Assembly: GCA_001600635.1 (NCBI GenBank)
Contig: BCKL01000001.1
Span: 1,468,808-1,532,807, forward strand
Origin: Leucosporidium creatinivorum
Taxonomy: Eukaryota; Basidiomycota; Microbotryomycetes; Leucosporidiales; Leucosporidiaceae
Direction: 5' to 3'
DNA length: 64,000 bases
A program made the position numbers and the translations under genes. Positions 1 to 10,132 of the stretch are shown here, one piece after another. Each line of letters opens with the position of its first letter. Position 1 is the stretch's first letter. The notes below the pieces were generated by a model. The model did not search any database. It had not been told where the DNA came from and saw only the letters and a program-made list of their open reading frames with translations.

Positions 1-515
1 TCCGAGAGAGCGAATGGCTCACCGATCTCGACAAAGTACTGCCGAGCTAACTTGATGGCGCTTTCATTCGCCTCGGAACCTGACGAGAGGAAGATGGCAT
101 GCGAAAGACCGCCCGGACGTTCTCCGACGAGGATCTTTGCCAGCTTCTCGGCGGCCTGAAGGGTGCAGAGAGGTGAGCGAGAATACTCGCATCACTGTAG
201 CCTCTCTAAGACGTACAAGGTTGGTCAGACGAGACGTGTGATGGTAGGAAAGAGTCGAAAGCTGCTCGGCGATCTTGCAGATGACTCGCTGGTCACCATG
301 TCCTAAACTGGCTACAGCGGCTCCAGCGCAGGCATCGAGGATTCTGCAGAAACGTAATGATTCGGCTTACGTCTCCTCCTGAGGCCCGTATCGACTCACC
401 TGCGCCCGTCTTCGAGCTGTAGGAAGCTACCCTTCGCGCCCACTACCAGCTCAGGATCCCTGCCATGCAGATCACGGTAGAGTAAATTTGTAGCTCTCGA
501 GGGAGCCGGCGACAT
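1..515 (-). CDS. Class III PLP-dependent aminotransferase, 5' part only
   Basis: The gene runs leftward off the window. The start ATG is at 515-513. Exons read 515-400, 343-217 and 155-23, and a GTGAGC donor at 22 begins an intron that leaves the window. The joined frame stays open and contains the class III aminotransferase N-terminal signatures: a DACAGAAVASLGH-type stretch at about residue 40 (the small-domain substrate loop) and FLSSGSEANESAIKLAR at about residue 100, the PLP-phosphate binding loop. The catalytic lysine lies outside the window. The family transfers an amino group from omega-amino acids or diamines to pyruvate or 2-oxoglutarate. The substrate cannot be told from this fragment. 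It is divergent from the transporter starting at 1076. Confidence 0.85.
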
Positions 516-1075
516 GCTGTTATCGTCGAGGAGAAGATGCGGGGAGAGGGCAAGAGTGGGTCAATCCCGGCCGGCGCTTCCAAGCGGCTTTGGCGAGGGA
601 TAGGGGTGAGGTATACAATGAGAGAAATCTCGCAAGAGCTTTTAAGACGCTACAAGAGTATTGGCATCTCGAAAAAGAGCCTGAGAAGATCAGCGACGAC
701 TGAGCGAGACGAGATTCGTAGCTCTTTCGCTTCTTGATCTCTCGCCTCTGCCTGTTCTCGCAATGCGCTCTCGACTTGCTCACTACAACATCTCACTGTA
801 GATCGACCTCAGCAGAGCTTCGAATGACCTACAGATCCTTGCTGCTCCGCTTCCCCCTCGGCGTCGGCTCTCCTTTCCGGCTTCTGCTCATTCGGTTTTC
901 TGGTGAAGCTGAAGCAGAGTTCCAAACTCCTTCTCGTGGGCTAGCGTCATGTGCTATCCCTCCGGACTCCGCTACAGCACGGGACTAACGGGCCGTGGAG
1001 CTTCCATTGTCCTCGTCAACGGCGCCCCAGCAGCTCTTCCTCCTGCTCTCACCTTCGACGAAAGAATCTACCGAC
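516..1075. promoter_or_regulatory. Divergent intergenic region between aminotransferase and transporter
   Basis: This is 560 bp between two divergent start codons. It has pyrimidine-rich stretches typical of upstream regions in this genome. Short open frames here (for example 537-737 and 734-988) have no recognisable motif and no codon bias, so I call no gene. No TATA box stands out. Confidence 0.4.
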
Positions 1076-4046
1076 ATGGAGAACGAGCCAGGTCACCCCA
1101 ATACGCCCATCAGCAACGAGAAGCCTTCGCAGGTGCTCATCGACTCCTCCTCCGCCGAGACGGGATTCGGAGGTGACGGCAGCTCTTCCAAGGTGAGTAG
1201 AGGTATCATAGGTCACAAGAGCTCGTCTGACTTCCTCCCTCTCTGCTATACAGGACAACACCGTCTCTCCGTCGAACGCCGTGCCGAAGCATATTCCGAA
1301 CCGAGTTCCTCGCTGGATTCCGTTCCAGTACAGTCGAACCAAGGCCAGCCTCCCTCTCCACGGCAAGAACCTCGTCCGAGCTGCTGAATGGTTTGCCGGA
1401 CTCGCCATCTTAGTAAGCTGACCTTCTTCAGGCTCGGCTCGGCGATAGCTAACGCCCTTTCTTCCTCGTCCTACATTTCTTCGGCTACGACCAAGGCGTC
1501 ATGTCAGGCGTGAACACTAGTCCCGACTACTTACGAGTCATGGGCATTGATGTAGGCGTCTGCCGCCGACAGCCGAGCCGAACTGACCTCAAACGTCCTT
1601 CACCCTTTAGAGCGGCAGCGATCGCGACAGTGCTGCACTTGGTGGAGTGGTCTCGATTTACTATGGTGGAACCCTCATCGGAGCTATCATAGCAGGAATC
1701 CTCGGCGAGTGAGTACAAGCTTTCGCTCCGCTGTTCGGCTTCGGCGTCGCCGAGAGGGTCCCGGATCGGCCTTCTTCCCGCCGGACGATATCCAGCCGCC
1801 ATGGAGATGCTTACTGAATCGTTCTTATGTCCCTTCCACACCATCAGCCGAATTGGACGCCTCCCAACGCTCGGATTCGCTTGTATGGCGGCGATCGTCG
1901 GCGCAGCTTTGCAGACGGGGGCGCAGAACATCACCATGATGTGCCTCGCTCGAGTGATTACAGGTCTGGGTACAGGCGCCCTCAACTGCGTGGTCCCCGT
2001 GTGGGAGGCGGAGGTCTCGGCGCAGGGAACCCATGGCTCGGCGATCGCTTTCTCCTTCTTCTTGAGTAAGTTCACTCTCCTCCTTCTCGGCTGAGTCCGA
2101 GACCCTCAAGATACGAGTGATTCGACTGGAGTACAACGCGAAGCAGAGCGGTGGCCAGTGGATCCAGCGCTACAGCTCGCTGACCCTTCTCGGCGCGCAG
2201 ACATTGTCGGTCTGTCGGTCGCCTAGTAGGCTACGCTTGCTCGTCTGCGTCCGGCGGACGACGCTGATGCTTCGTTGCACAGCTGGCTCGAGTACGGCTT
2301 GAGGAACGGCCAGCAGTCCTTCCGCTGGAGGTTCCCTCTCTCGTTCCAAATCGTTTTCCTCGTGATCCTGCTCGTCAGCATCAACTTCTTTGTCGAGTCG
2401 CCTCGCTGGCTCGCTCGCAACGGTCGTGAAGATGATGTGAGTGACTTTCGAGCTTTCTATCGCTGAAACTAAACCATAGCTCGGTTTCAGGCTCGTCATG
2501 TTCTCGCTCGCCTTCGCACGCCCAACGCCGATGAGAACGACGAGCAGGTGCTTCGTGAGCTGGCCGACATCAAGGAGATTGTTGCAGTCGAGCTTCGCGA
2601 GCAGAACGCCAACCGCTACATGGCCATGGCCTTCAAGAAGGATCGCTACAAGTGAGTCGTGGCTCCGGGAAGCTCGGCGATAGTTCTTCAAGCTCACCCT
2701 TCGCTTCACAGCGTCCGGCGTCGTGTTTGGCTCGCCGTCAATCTTCAGATCGTGCAAGAGTTCGTTGGCATTGGAGTCATTACCGTCTACGCTCCCACCG
2801 TCTTCGCTCAGGCAGGATTCTCTGAGAACAAGAGCGCCCTCCTCTCGGGCATCAATGACCTGTCTTATGCTGCCGCGGTGTGGGTCGCCGTCCTCACCCT
2901 CGATCGCGTTGGCAGGAGGCCTACCTTGTATGTTGGAGCGATCGTGAGTAGCCTGTCTCTCTTCTCGGCTCGCCTTCGGGCCCAGCGCTGTCCGTTCGGC
3001 TCCTGGCTGACCTTGCTCGCTCACCTCTCTCACTTTAACTCATCAAATCGTGTATCTACTCTCCTTCGCTTTCACTAGATCATGGGAATCAGCCTCATCT
3101 TCTGCGGAATTGCAGCTCGTTTTGTCGCCGACACCTCGCTCTCGGAATCGGTTCGACTCTCGTGGGGCTGCGTGGTAACAGCCTTCACGTTCGTGTACAC
3201 AGCCACGTTCGGGGCTAGTTGGCTTACGGTCCCCTGGTTGTATCCAAGTAGATATTTCCAAAGGTTCGGAAACGCCCTCGCTGACCCTCACGCTTTCCTC
3301 GAACAGTTGAGATCAGTCCGCTTCACGTCCGAGCCCGTGGAAGCGCCTTCTCTGTTGTAGGATGGTCGTAAGTTGCTTCTCTTAGGACGCCCCTCCTCTA
3401 CAGGACGCCCCTCCTCGGCCAAGCTCTAGAGTTTTCGAAGCTGCTCCGGCCGAGATCGCTCCGGGCCCTCGTAGTCGAGACTTCCGAGCTGCTTGAGACC
3501 ACTGCTGATCACCTGCATCTTCACAGAATCGGAAACGGTATCGTCACTATGGTGGGTCGAAGTCAATGAGCTACTGCAGCCTCACTGACTTGACTTCTCG
3601 CTTCCCTCTCGGCTCCCATCTTCCCCCCTCATTCTCACACCACAGATCACGCCCTACCTCTTCAAGGCAATCACCTACTGGACCTTCATCCTCTTTGCCA
3701 TCTTCAACTTCGTCTCGCTTCCCATAGTCTGGGCTTTATACCCCGAGGTGAGTTCACGATCTCCTCGCCGGCTCCCGAGTCGCCGGATCGGTGCTCATCC
3801 TCTGCGCCTGACTAGACCGCTCGTCGCTCGCTGGAGGAAATGGACGTCCTTTTCACCTCCTCGTCCATCTGGGTCTGGAAGGCTGAAGCCGAGGCCAAGG
3901 CGCTCGCCGAAGCCGACCCCGACGCTTTCGAGGCCGCTCGCCACGGAGACATTGACGCCGTCGCTCTCCGCCAGCGCGTTCGTCGTCAAGGCTCTCAAGC
4001 TTCCATCAAGTCGACTGGAGCTCATCAAGCAGCCAGCCACGCCTAA
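1076..4046 (+). CDS. MFS sugar-type transporter, 14 exons
   Basis: A plasma-membrane sugar/proton symporter-like protein of about 550 residues, assembled from 14 exons. Hallmarks in order are FFGYDQGVMSGV in helix 1 (1477-1512), GDRIGRLPTLG after helix 2 (the loop 2-3 motif), ESPRWLARNGRED at the end of helix 6 (about 2396), DRVGRRPTL in the loop 8-9 repeat, YPIEISPLHVRARGSA and a PETARRSLEEMD-like end of the last helix. These match the fungal sugar/H+ symporter family. Substrate is not predictable. The second intron is odd: GT at 1413 is followed by a branch site, but the conserved FFGYDQG frame resumes at 1477 directly after CAT instead of CAG, and no in-frame AG is available. The gene is otherwise intact. 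A truncated partial copy lies at 4404-4875. Confidence 0.88.
1413..1476 (+). other. Intron without an AG acceptor (GT...AT) in the transporter gene
   Basis: Protein conservation (AGLAIL joined to FFGYDQG) fixes the exon edges at 1412 and 1477. The intron begins GTAAGC, has a GCTAAC branch site at about 1448 and a pyrimidine tract, but ends CTACAT. Using either upstream AG (1430 or 1446 area) meets a stop codon in frame. Using the next downstream AG (about 1508) removes the helix 1 motif and shifts the frame. The duplicated copy shows the same CTACAT end at 4590-4595. Confidence 0.6.
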
Positions 4047-4289
4047 GGGTCTGCAGGCTCATTCCTTCGGTCATTTCCTCAGTCGCTCCCTTTCTTCGCA
4101 CTGGCCCTTCCCACTCAGTCTCCTTCTCCTCTCATAGCTCTTCAACCCGTTCTCTCCCACATTTCTTGTCCATCTCCTAGCAATGCCACACACGCTTGCC
4201 CATCTTCACTTGCCCTAGTCTCAGCGAGAGCGACGGCTCGGCGAAAGAAGAAGCGAGAACCTCAAGCACCGGCTTGCTGGCCGTTCTCA

Positions 4290-4403
4290 GTACTTCATCT
4301 CGCCCTTTGCTATCTTGATGAGATCGTCAAAGAAGCTGGTCGGCAGTCATTTACCCGTGTTGCGGTCCTCGCTTCCCACCCGCCAGTTTCAGAATCGCCG
4401 CGC
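4290..4403. pseudogene. Truncated copy of an internal exon of the Rieske-DUF455 gene
   Basis: The stretch from about 4308 to 4400 matches the DUF455 exon at about 5680-5765 on the same strand, with many shared blocks (for example AAGAAGCT, CATTTACCCG versus CGTTTACCCG, CCCACCCGCCAGTT). It carries no open frame of its own and stops abruptly where the transporter-derived copy begins. It reads as a fragment of a duplicated neighbour gene, in the same orientation as the intact one (minus strand coding). Confidence 0.7.
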
Positions 4404-4875
4404 CGAGCATATTACCATTCCGAACCGAGTTTCTCGCTGGATCCCGTTCCAGTACAGCCGTACCAAGGCCAGCCTCCTTCTCCAAGGCAAGCATCTTGCT
4501 CGAGCTGCTGAATGGTTTGCCGGACTCGCCATCTTAGTAAGCTGATCTTCTTCGGGCTCGGCGATAGCTAACGCCCTTTCTTCCTCGTCCTACATTTCTT
4601 CGGCTACGATCGAGGGGCTATGTCAGGCATGAACACTAGTCCCGACTATTTGCGAGGCATGGGCATCGATGTAGGCGTCTGCCGCCAACAGACGAGCCGA
4701 ACTGACTTCGAGCGACTCTTCCTCCGCAGAGCGGCAGCGACCGTGACAGTGCTGCACTTGGTGGAGTGGTCTCGATTTACTACGGAGGAACCCTCATCGG
4801 AGCTATCATAGCAGGGATTCTCGGCGAGTGAGTACACACTTTCACTCCGCTGCTCGGCTTCGGCGTGGCCGAAAG
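4404..4875 (+). pseudogene. Truncated copy of transporter exons 2-4 with their introns
   Basis: Positions 4404-4875 match 1285-1755 of the intact transporter, exons and introns alike: RVSRWIPFQYSRTKASLLL versus RVPRWIPFQYSRTKASLPL, the GLAIL exon end, the intron ending CTACAT, the SGMNTSPDYLRGMGID exon and the GGTLIGAIIAGILG exon. The copy retains introns, so it arose by DNA duplication. It lacks a start codon and the remaining ten exons, and is joined upstream to a fragment of the DUF455 gene. Nucleotide identity looks near 88-90 percent by eye. Confidence 0.85.
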
Positions 4876-5010
4876 CTCGGACCTGGCTTTCCAGCCCTCG
4901 AATACCGGCGGTCGCCTCGCTGACAGCTCTCGGCGCTGGGCTCGCTCGTCTACTCCGGACACGACGTTCAAGTCGCGCTCCATAGCTGGCTCGAGTCGTT
5001 GCGAGCGATG

Positions 5011-6792
5011 CTACACCGTCAGCTCGGCGAACCCCTCGCCGACCTCCTTCACACCTCCATCCTTCCTCTCAGCACCAGCACCGAACGCCCTCCCCTGCAG
5101 CTCACTATACCATCCCTGATCCAGTCCCGCCTTCTCCCTATCCTCCTCATTGTAGGGCCCTCGCAGCGAGCCGTAGAAATGTGTCCGGACTTCGTTGCGA
5201 AAGGTGGCGACGGGGTCGGCGGGAGGGGAGAGACCAGCGCAGAGGAAGGTGAAGTGTCGGTGCCCGCAGGCGACGTGGGTGATTTCGTCGTCGTGGATGA
5301 TCTGCAGAACGTTGGCCGAGGGAGTGTCGCCTGTCGGAAACGAGGGTCAGGAAGAGAAGCGAGCGAGGGGGAGAGCCACACGCTCTGTAGGTCAAACTCA
5401 CCTGCAGCCTTGCACCGTTGAATCTGACGAGGATTCGTATCGAGTCCTCGGGCCTCGTGAACGAGATGGATGATGGCGAGTCGCGAGAAGAGCGAGTGCG
5501 AAGTCTCGTGTGCAGACTCCCAGAGACCGTGATGCACTGGTAGATCGCCGTAGTCTGTGCCGAGCTCCTTCATGCGCTGCGAGTGAAAACAAGGGAGGTC
5601 AGCTTCACTCAAAGGCTCGGCGCAGTCGACTCACTTTCCGCAGGAGCGTGAAATGCTTCGCTTCGTCCTCCGCTACCTTGAGGAAGTCGGCGAAGAAGCT
5701 CATCGGTAGTCGTTTACCCGTCTTGCCATCCTCACTGCCCACCCGCCAGTTCCAGAATCGACAGACGACGTCGATCGCTAAGTCTATCGCCCACTGCTCA
5801 ATCGCCGCGAGACTGTGCATCATCCGAACGCGAGTCTGTACTGGAAGACACGAAAGACATCAGGATCAGTCTACAAATTCACCCCTAGATGCGCAGAACG
5901 CTACAGGCGCGCGCCGAGCTCACCTGTTCCTCCCTTTCCTATCCGTTGAGCCTTTCCAGGTGCGACCACGACGACATTTGTCGGACGCGGGGGTTCGTCA
6001 GGTGGTGGAAGGTCGATAGCGTTACCGATTGTCTTCAGCTCGCCGTTGCGGAAGCGGCGCACGAGCTCGCGGGTGAGGGCGACCTTGGTGTCGGGGTCGG
6101 AGGCGAGGAGGACAAGACGGCAGAAGGCGATGAGGGTCTTTGGTGGTGAGGCGAGGATATCGAAGGAGGGTGACGGTGCAGCGGCGGCGGCGGAGGGATC
6201 TTCGGCGAAGCCTGCGCGCCGAGGAGGTTAGCTCGGCTCGGCTCAGCTCGACGAAGGGCCACGAGACTCACGTTCTGAGACTGCACGGATACCGAGTAGC
6301 CTGTAGTCATCTCCTAAATCTCCTGGTGGCTCCACCCATAGCATGCCATCCCGAGCTTCGACCTTGAACGTGCAGGCCTTCATCCCCGTCGAGCTCTCGC
6401 CGCCCTGCAGGCTAAAGTCGTACTGATGCCACGGGCAGAGGATGATGGGCGCCGCTCCAGACTCGTCGCCAAGGTCCTCAATATCGATTTGGCCCTCTAT
6501 ACAGCGAAAGAGGTCAGGCCGGTCAGGTCTCGGTCCTCCTGCGAAAGGTTCGCAAACGCTTCGACTTACGCTCTAAGGGTGCGCCGAGATGAGGGCACTC
6601 GTTGGCGATACCGTACCACACATTCCGAGCTTCTCCCTCCTCCTCACCAGCTGGCAGCTCGGCATGACGGTAGATGAGAATTGTCGAATGGAGTGAAGGG
6701 TCTCGATAGCTCCTGTATGACAGCACGAAGCGATGGGACGACTCGAAAGCGGACAGTACCCCTGCAGGCTGTAGTACTGGTGCTGGCGCCAT
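5011..6792 (-). CDS. Rieske [2Fe-2S] domain fused to a DUF455 ferritin-like domain
   Basis: Six exons on the minus strand, ATG at 6792-6790 and stop at 5013-5011. The N-terminal third is a Rieske domain with both cluster-binding pairs: ECPHLGAPLE before the first intron (about 6595) and LCPWHQYDF (about 6430), giving C-x-H and C-x2-H. The middle and C-terminal part is a DUF455/MiaE-like ferritin fold: SLAAIEQWAIDLA and KVAEDEAKHFTLL in the 5640-5825 exon, then ELGTDYGDLPVHHGLW and IIHDDEITHVACGH, supplying the Glu and His residues expected for a carboxylate-bridged di-iron site. The order suggests an electron-transfer module attached to a di-iron oxidase or hydroxylase. The substrate is unknown. 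It is divergent from the EI24 gene with 225 bp between starts. Confidence 0.82.
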
Positions 6793-7017
6793 GTAGCTTG
6801 TTGACTGAGAGACGAGGAAAGCCGAGATGCGGAGGATCCTTTTGTCGCGAAGGGTAACGCTGGAGGAGTGGGCGAAGTTTGCTGAGGCGCAGGAGCAAGA
6901 AGAAGGTGCTTGTAGCTCAATAGTCGTGCAACGAAGTCGAAGCAGAAGTTGAGCGATTTGGCAGAGGCGAAGAGCTGCCGCGCTCGCGAAGCTTACTCTC
7001 CCCTCATCGTCTCTAGC
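6793..7017. promoter_or_regulatory. Shared divergent promoter, Rieske-DUF455 and EI24 genes
   Basis: Only 225 bp separate the two start codons, so the promoters must overlap. I see no clear TATA or CCAAT element. Confidence 0.45.
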
Positions 7018-8842
7018 ATGTCGTGGCAACGGGGACACGCCAAGCAAGCATCCTCCTTCGGCGGAGGGAGCTGGTCTGCTGTACCAGCTCTGACTCTGCA
7101 AGAATCCCTCTTAACTCACGCTCGCTTCGTCAGTCACCAGCATCGTCACCTCTCCTCCAGCTCTGCAGCTCAACTGACAGCTCTTTTCCCCGCGTGTACA
7201 GGTGCAGCAAGGATTTCTCGATGCGCTCAAGTTCCAGGGAGTGGGAGAGAAGCTAGTCATGGACAGGGTAAGCTACACAATTGTGACGAGCTCGGCCATC
7301 CCGCTATGAGCCAGCCCCCGCTTCCCGAGCTCCTCGCTCATCTCGTGCTGCTCTACAGGTGGTCCAGAGCAACGTCGTCAAAAGTACCCTACTACAGGGT
7401 GTCATCCTCATCTCGGCGCTCGCCGTCAAGCCGCTGTTGCGCGCTACTCACAACGACTACTCCTCCGCGTCAACCACCTCGACCATCTTCTACTGGCTCT
7501 TCCACGTCAGTAGAGCCGTTCAACGAGCTCCGGATTGCGCTGACCCCGATTCTCCTGCAGATCTTCTGGCTCTGGCCTCTCGCCATCGCCGCTACTTACT
7601 ACAGTGGACTGCTGCGGCCGTCACAAGAGACCGACAGGCGGCGCGGAGGAGCGGCGGCAGGCGATTACCGTGGTATGACGGCCAAGATTGTTTCCGATGT
7701 GAGTTTGCTGCTTGCTGGTGCAAGGAGAGGGTCAGCGAGGTGCAGGAAGCCTCGCTCAAGCGTCGTGGCGCCCCTCTCCCCTGCTCGCGTTTCGCGTATC
7801 GTCGTCAAGTATAGCGATATTGACCTTTCTCGATTCCGCAGAGCTACCGTGCTTTGGTCACCGTCAACTACTTTGCCGTCATCTTCCTCCTTCGCTGCAT
7901 CCCGTTCCTCGGCGCTCCCCTCGCCTTCCTCTACGCTTGCGTCGTCGACAGCTACTACTGCTACGAGTGAGCTGCTCTCATTCTCAACTCGCAACCCACT
8001 TGCTCAACTCTCCCTCCTACAGACAACATTGGCTCAAGAACGGCTGGCCTTTCTCGGAGCGCGTCAAGTTCCTCGACTCGCGCTGGTCCTACTTCATCGG
8101 CTTCGGCCTACCCATTACCTTCGTCTCCTGGTGGTCCTCGGATCCCCTCGTCAACCTCGCCCTCTTCGCCCTCTTCTACCCCTTCTACCAAGTCATGGCC
8201 ACCACCTCCATGCCCCAGCCTCTCGACCCCAACCTTCCCACCTCCTCCCTCACCATCTCCTTCCTCAAGACTCAGTCGGGGCAGACTTCATTCTCCATGG
8301 CCGCTGCCGAGGGAGGAGAGGAGGCTCGCGGTCGCAAGGCCCACCCTTGGGTCCCCGTTCGCATCCAAGTCCTCTTCTTCGCCGACGTCGTCTACTCGGC
8401 GCTCGCAGCGACCGTCGTCGGACGTAAGAAGGATGCCGCTGGACCTGGATCGTATGGAGCTGGAGCAGCCGCAGGATACGGTGGAGGAGGACCTTCGGCG
8501 TACGGCGCTGGAGCGGGAGGATACGGGGGAGGACCAGGAGCAGGATACGGCGCCGATCCTACGACGCCCGATCGCAACAGCAGCGGAGGATGGCGTAGCG
8601 ACTATGGCGCTTCGCCTACTGGCTCGACTCCCGGTCGCTCATTCGGACACGCTGGGATGGCCGCCACGCCGCCACGTAGGGGTCACACCATGACCGAGTC
8701 GAGCGTTGGCGTTGGAGAGGCGCCGCCAGCGCCGGCTTTCGGAGCTTATGGAGCGGGAGGTGGAGGAGGTGGAGGATACGCCGACGGTAACCTGGATCGT
8801 TTGATCAGGTCGGCGGCGGGAAGGAAGAACAAGGGTGATTAG
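7018..8842 (+). CDS. EI24-family membrane protein with Gly/Tyr-rich tail
   Basis: Six exons. The start is MSWQRGHAKQASS at 7018. Homology to EI24 (etoposide-induced 2.4, PF07264) is seen in TIFYWLFH-IFWLWPLAI (7480-7590), the VVDSYYCYE-QHWLKNGW segment and DSRWSYFIGFGLP (8068-8110), followed by a long hydrophobic stretch. The family consists of multi-span ER membrane proteins linked to autophagy and ER contact functions in animals and plants. The C-terminal ~130 residues (8430-8842) are a low-complexity tail rich in Gly, Ala, Tyr and Pro with GYGGG and AYGAG repeats, unusual for EI24 and likely disordered. It is convergent with the SEN34 gene (133 bp between ends). Confidence 0.8.
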
Positions 8843-8975
8843 AGAAGGAGCGGGTGAGCAAGAGTAGGAGCCGAGAACGAGCATAGCTAGCAGGCCTCTC
8901 CCTTGATCGTATCGTGAAGTTCTGCTATACAACAAAGTGACGTCTCCATTAATCTTGACCCCACTTGACAAAGCT

Positions 8976-10132
8976 TTACCCAAAAGCGGCCCACTCGAGC
9001 GAGAAATACTCTGCCTTCTCAGCCTTCTCGTCCCAGCTTGCGAGGAGATGGGCCTTCTTCACGGCCGTGGCGAGACGGCCATAGGCGACGAGGTCGAGAG
9101 GCATGATGGTGGAGACGGGCGAGGAGAGGACGGTCAGGGTAAAGTGAGAGTGGTAGCGCAGTGGGTCGCCTGTCCGAGAGCGAGAGGTCAGCTCCGGCGC
9201 CGAGACGCGAGACAAAAGAGGGAACTGGAGCTCACCAGGGTAGACCAAGAAATCGCCGCCGAACCTCAGTCCTCCTCCCATGTAATGCCCTTTGCGCCAC
9301 AAGTCTTCAAACACCTTGCACCGAGCTGCTTGGACCGGCGTGTCGGGGTAGTTGTAGAGGCCTGCCTCCTTGGCCGCCTCGAGCGTGTCGTAGCTTGCTG
9401 AGGCGGGGTCGTACCATGGCATGTCAAGCGAAGAGGGCTGGATGATGATGGTGTAAGGGAGAGAGGAGAGTGGTGGCTGCGAAGCGCCCTCGGCGACAGT
9501 CGAGGGAGGTGGACCGGTCGTCTCGCCCTTGCCCGCCTTCAGATCCGGCACCTTGACCTCGAACGTCGTTCCCGCTTCCTCTGCAGCCTTCCTCTTTGCC
9601 TCGAGCGCCTTCTCCCTCGCCAGCCTTGCCCGCTCAATCTTCTCCTTGTGCACCTCTGCCATCTTTGCCCGCTTGTCGTCGTCGAAGCGTCGCGATTCAG
9701 TTTGCTGGGAGAGGATGGCGGCTTCTCGGTGGACCATGTAAGCGTCGGCTTGCTCTTTTGTAGCCTTGCGATGAGCTGCACAGTCGTCGACGAGCACGGC
9801 GATGTCTGCGAAGAAGCGGTGCAAGGTCAGCGAGAGGTCCGAGGGCGATGAGCGAGCGGCGTACTGTTCTTGACGAGAAGTACAATCTCCTCGGGTAGCA
9901 GCATGAGGGGTAGACCGAGGAAGACGTTCTGCTGGCCTACTTGAGGCAGGGTGCCGGAGAGAACACCGCAGATGTGGTGCTCGACTCGGAGCTTCTGTAC
10001 GTCTGTGGGAGGCAGCAGCTCAGCTCTGTTTAGTCCTAGGTATCGACAAGATCACTCACCCCTCATATCCCATACATAGCCCCGCTGATTCGAGACGAGG
10101 ATGTTGACGCGCTTGGAAGAAGCAGCAGCCAT
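8976..10132 (-). CDS. SEN34: tRNA-splicing endonuclease subunit Sen34
   Basis: Four exons on the minus strand, from MAAASSKRVNILVSNQRG (ATG 10132) to EYFSLEWAAFG and TAA at 8978-8976. The C-terminal nuclease fold shows VFEDLWRKGHYMGGGLRFG, GGDFLVYPG, then across an intron DPLRYHSHF and AVKKAHLLASW. These supply the Tyr, His and Lys of the catalytic triad used for 3' splice site cleavage of intron-containing tRNAs in the Sen2-Sen34-Sen15-Sen54 complex. A central Lys/Arg/Glu-rich coiled coil (about 9580-9720) separates the N-terminal half from the nuclease domain. The length, about 320 residues, fits the family. Confidence 0.88.

Noticed and set aside
1527-2075. 182-residue minus-strand frame across the sugar transporter
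   Set aside because: Antisense of well-conserved transporter exons. High GC at third positions creates long mirror frames.
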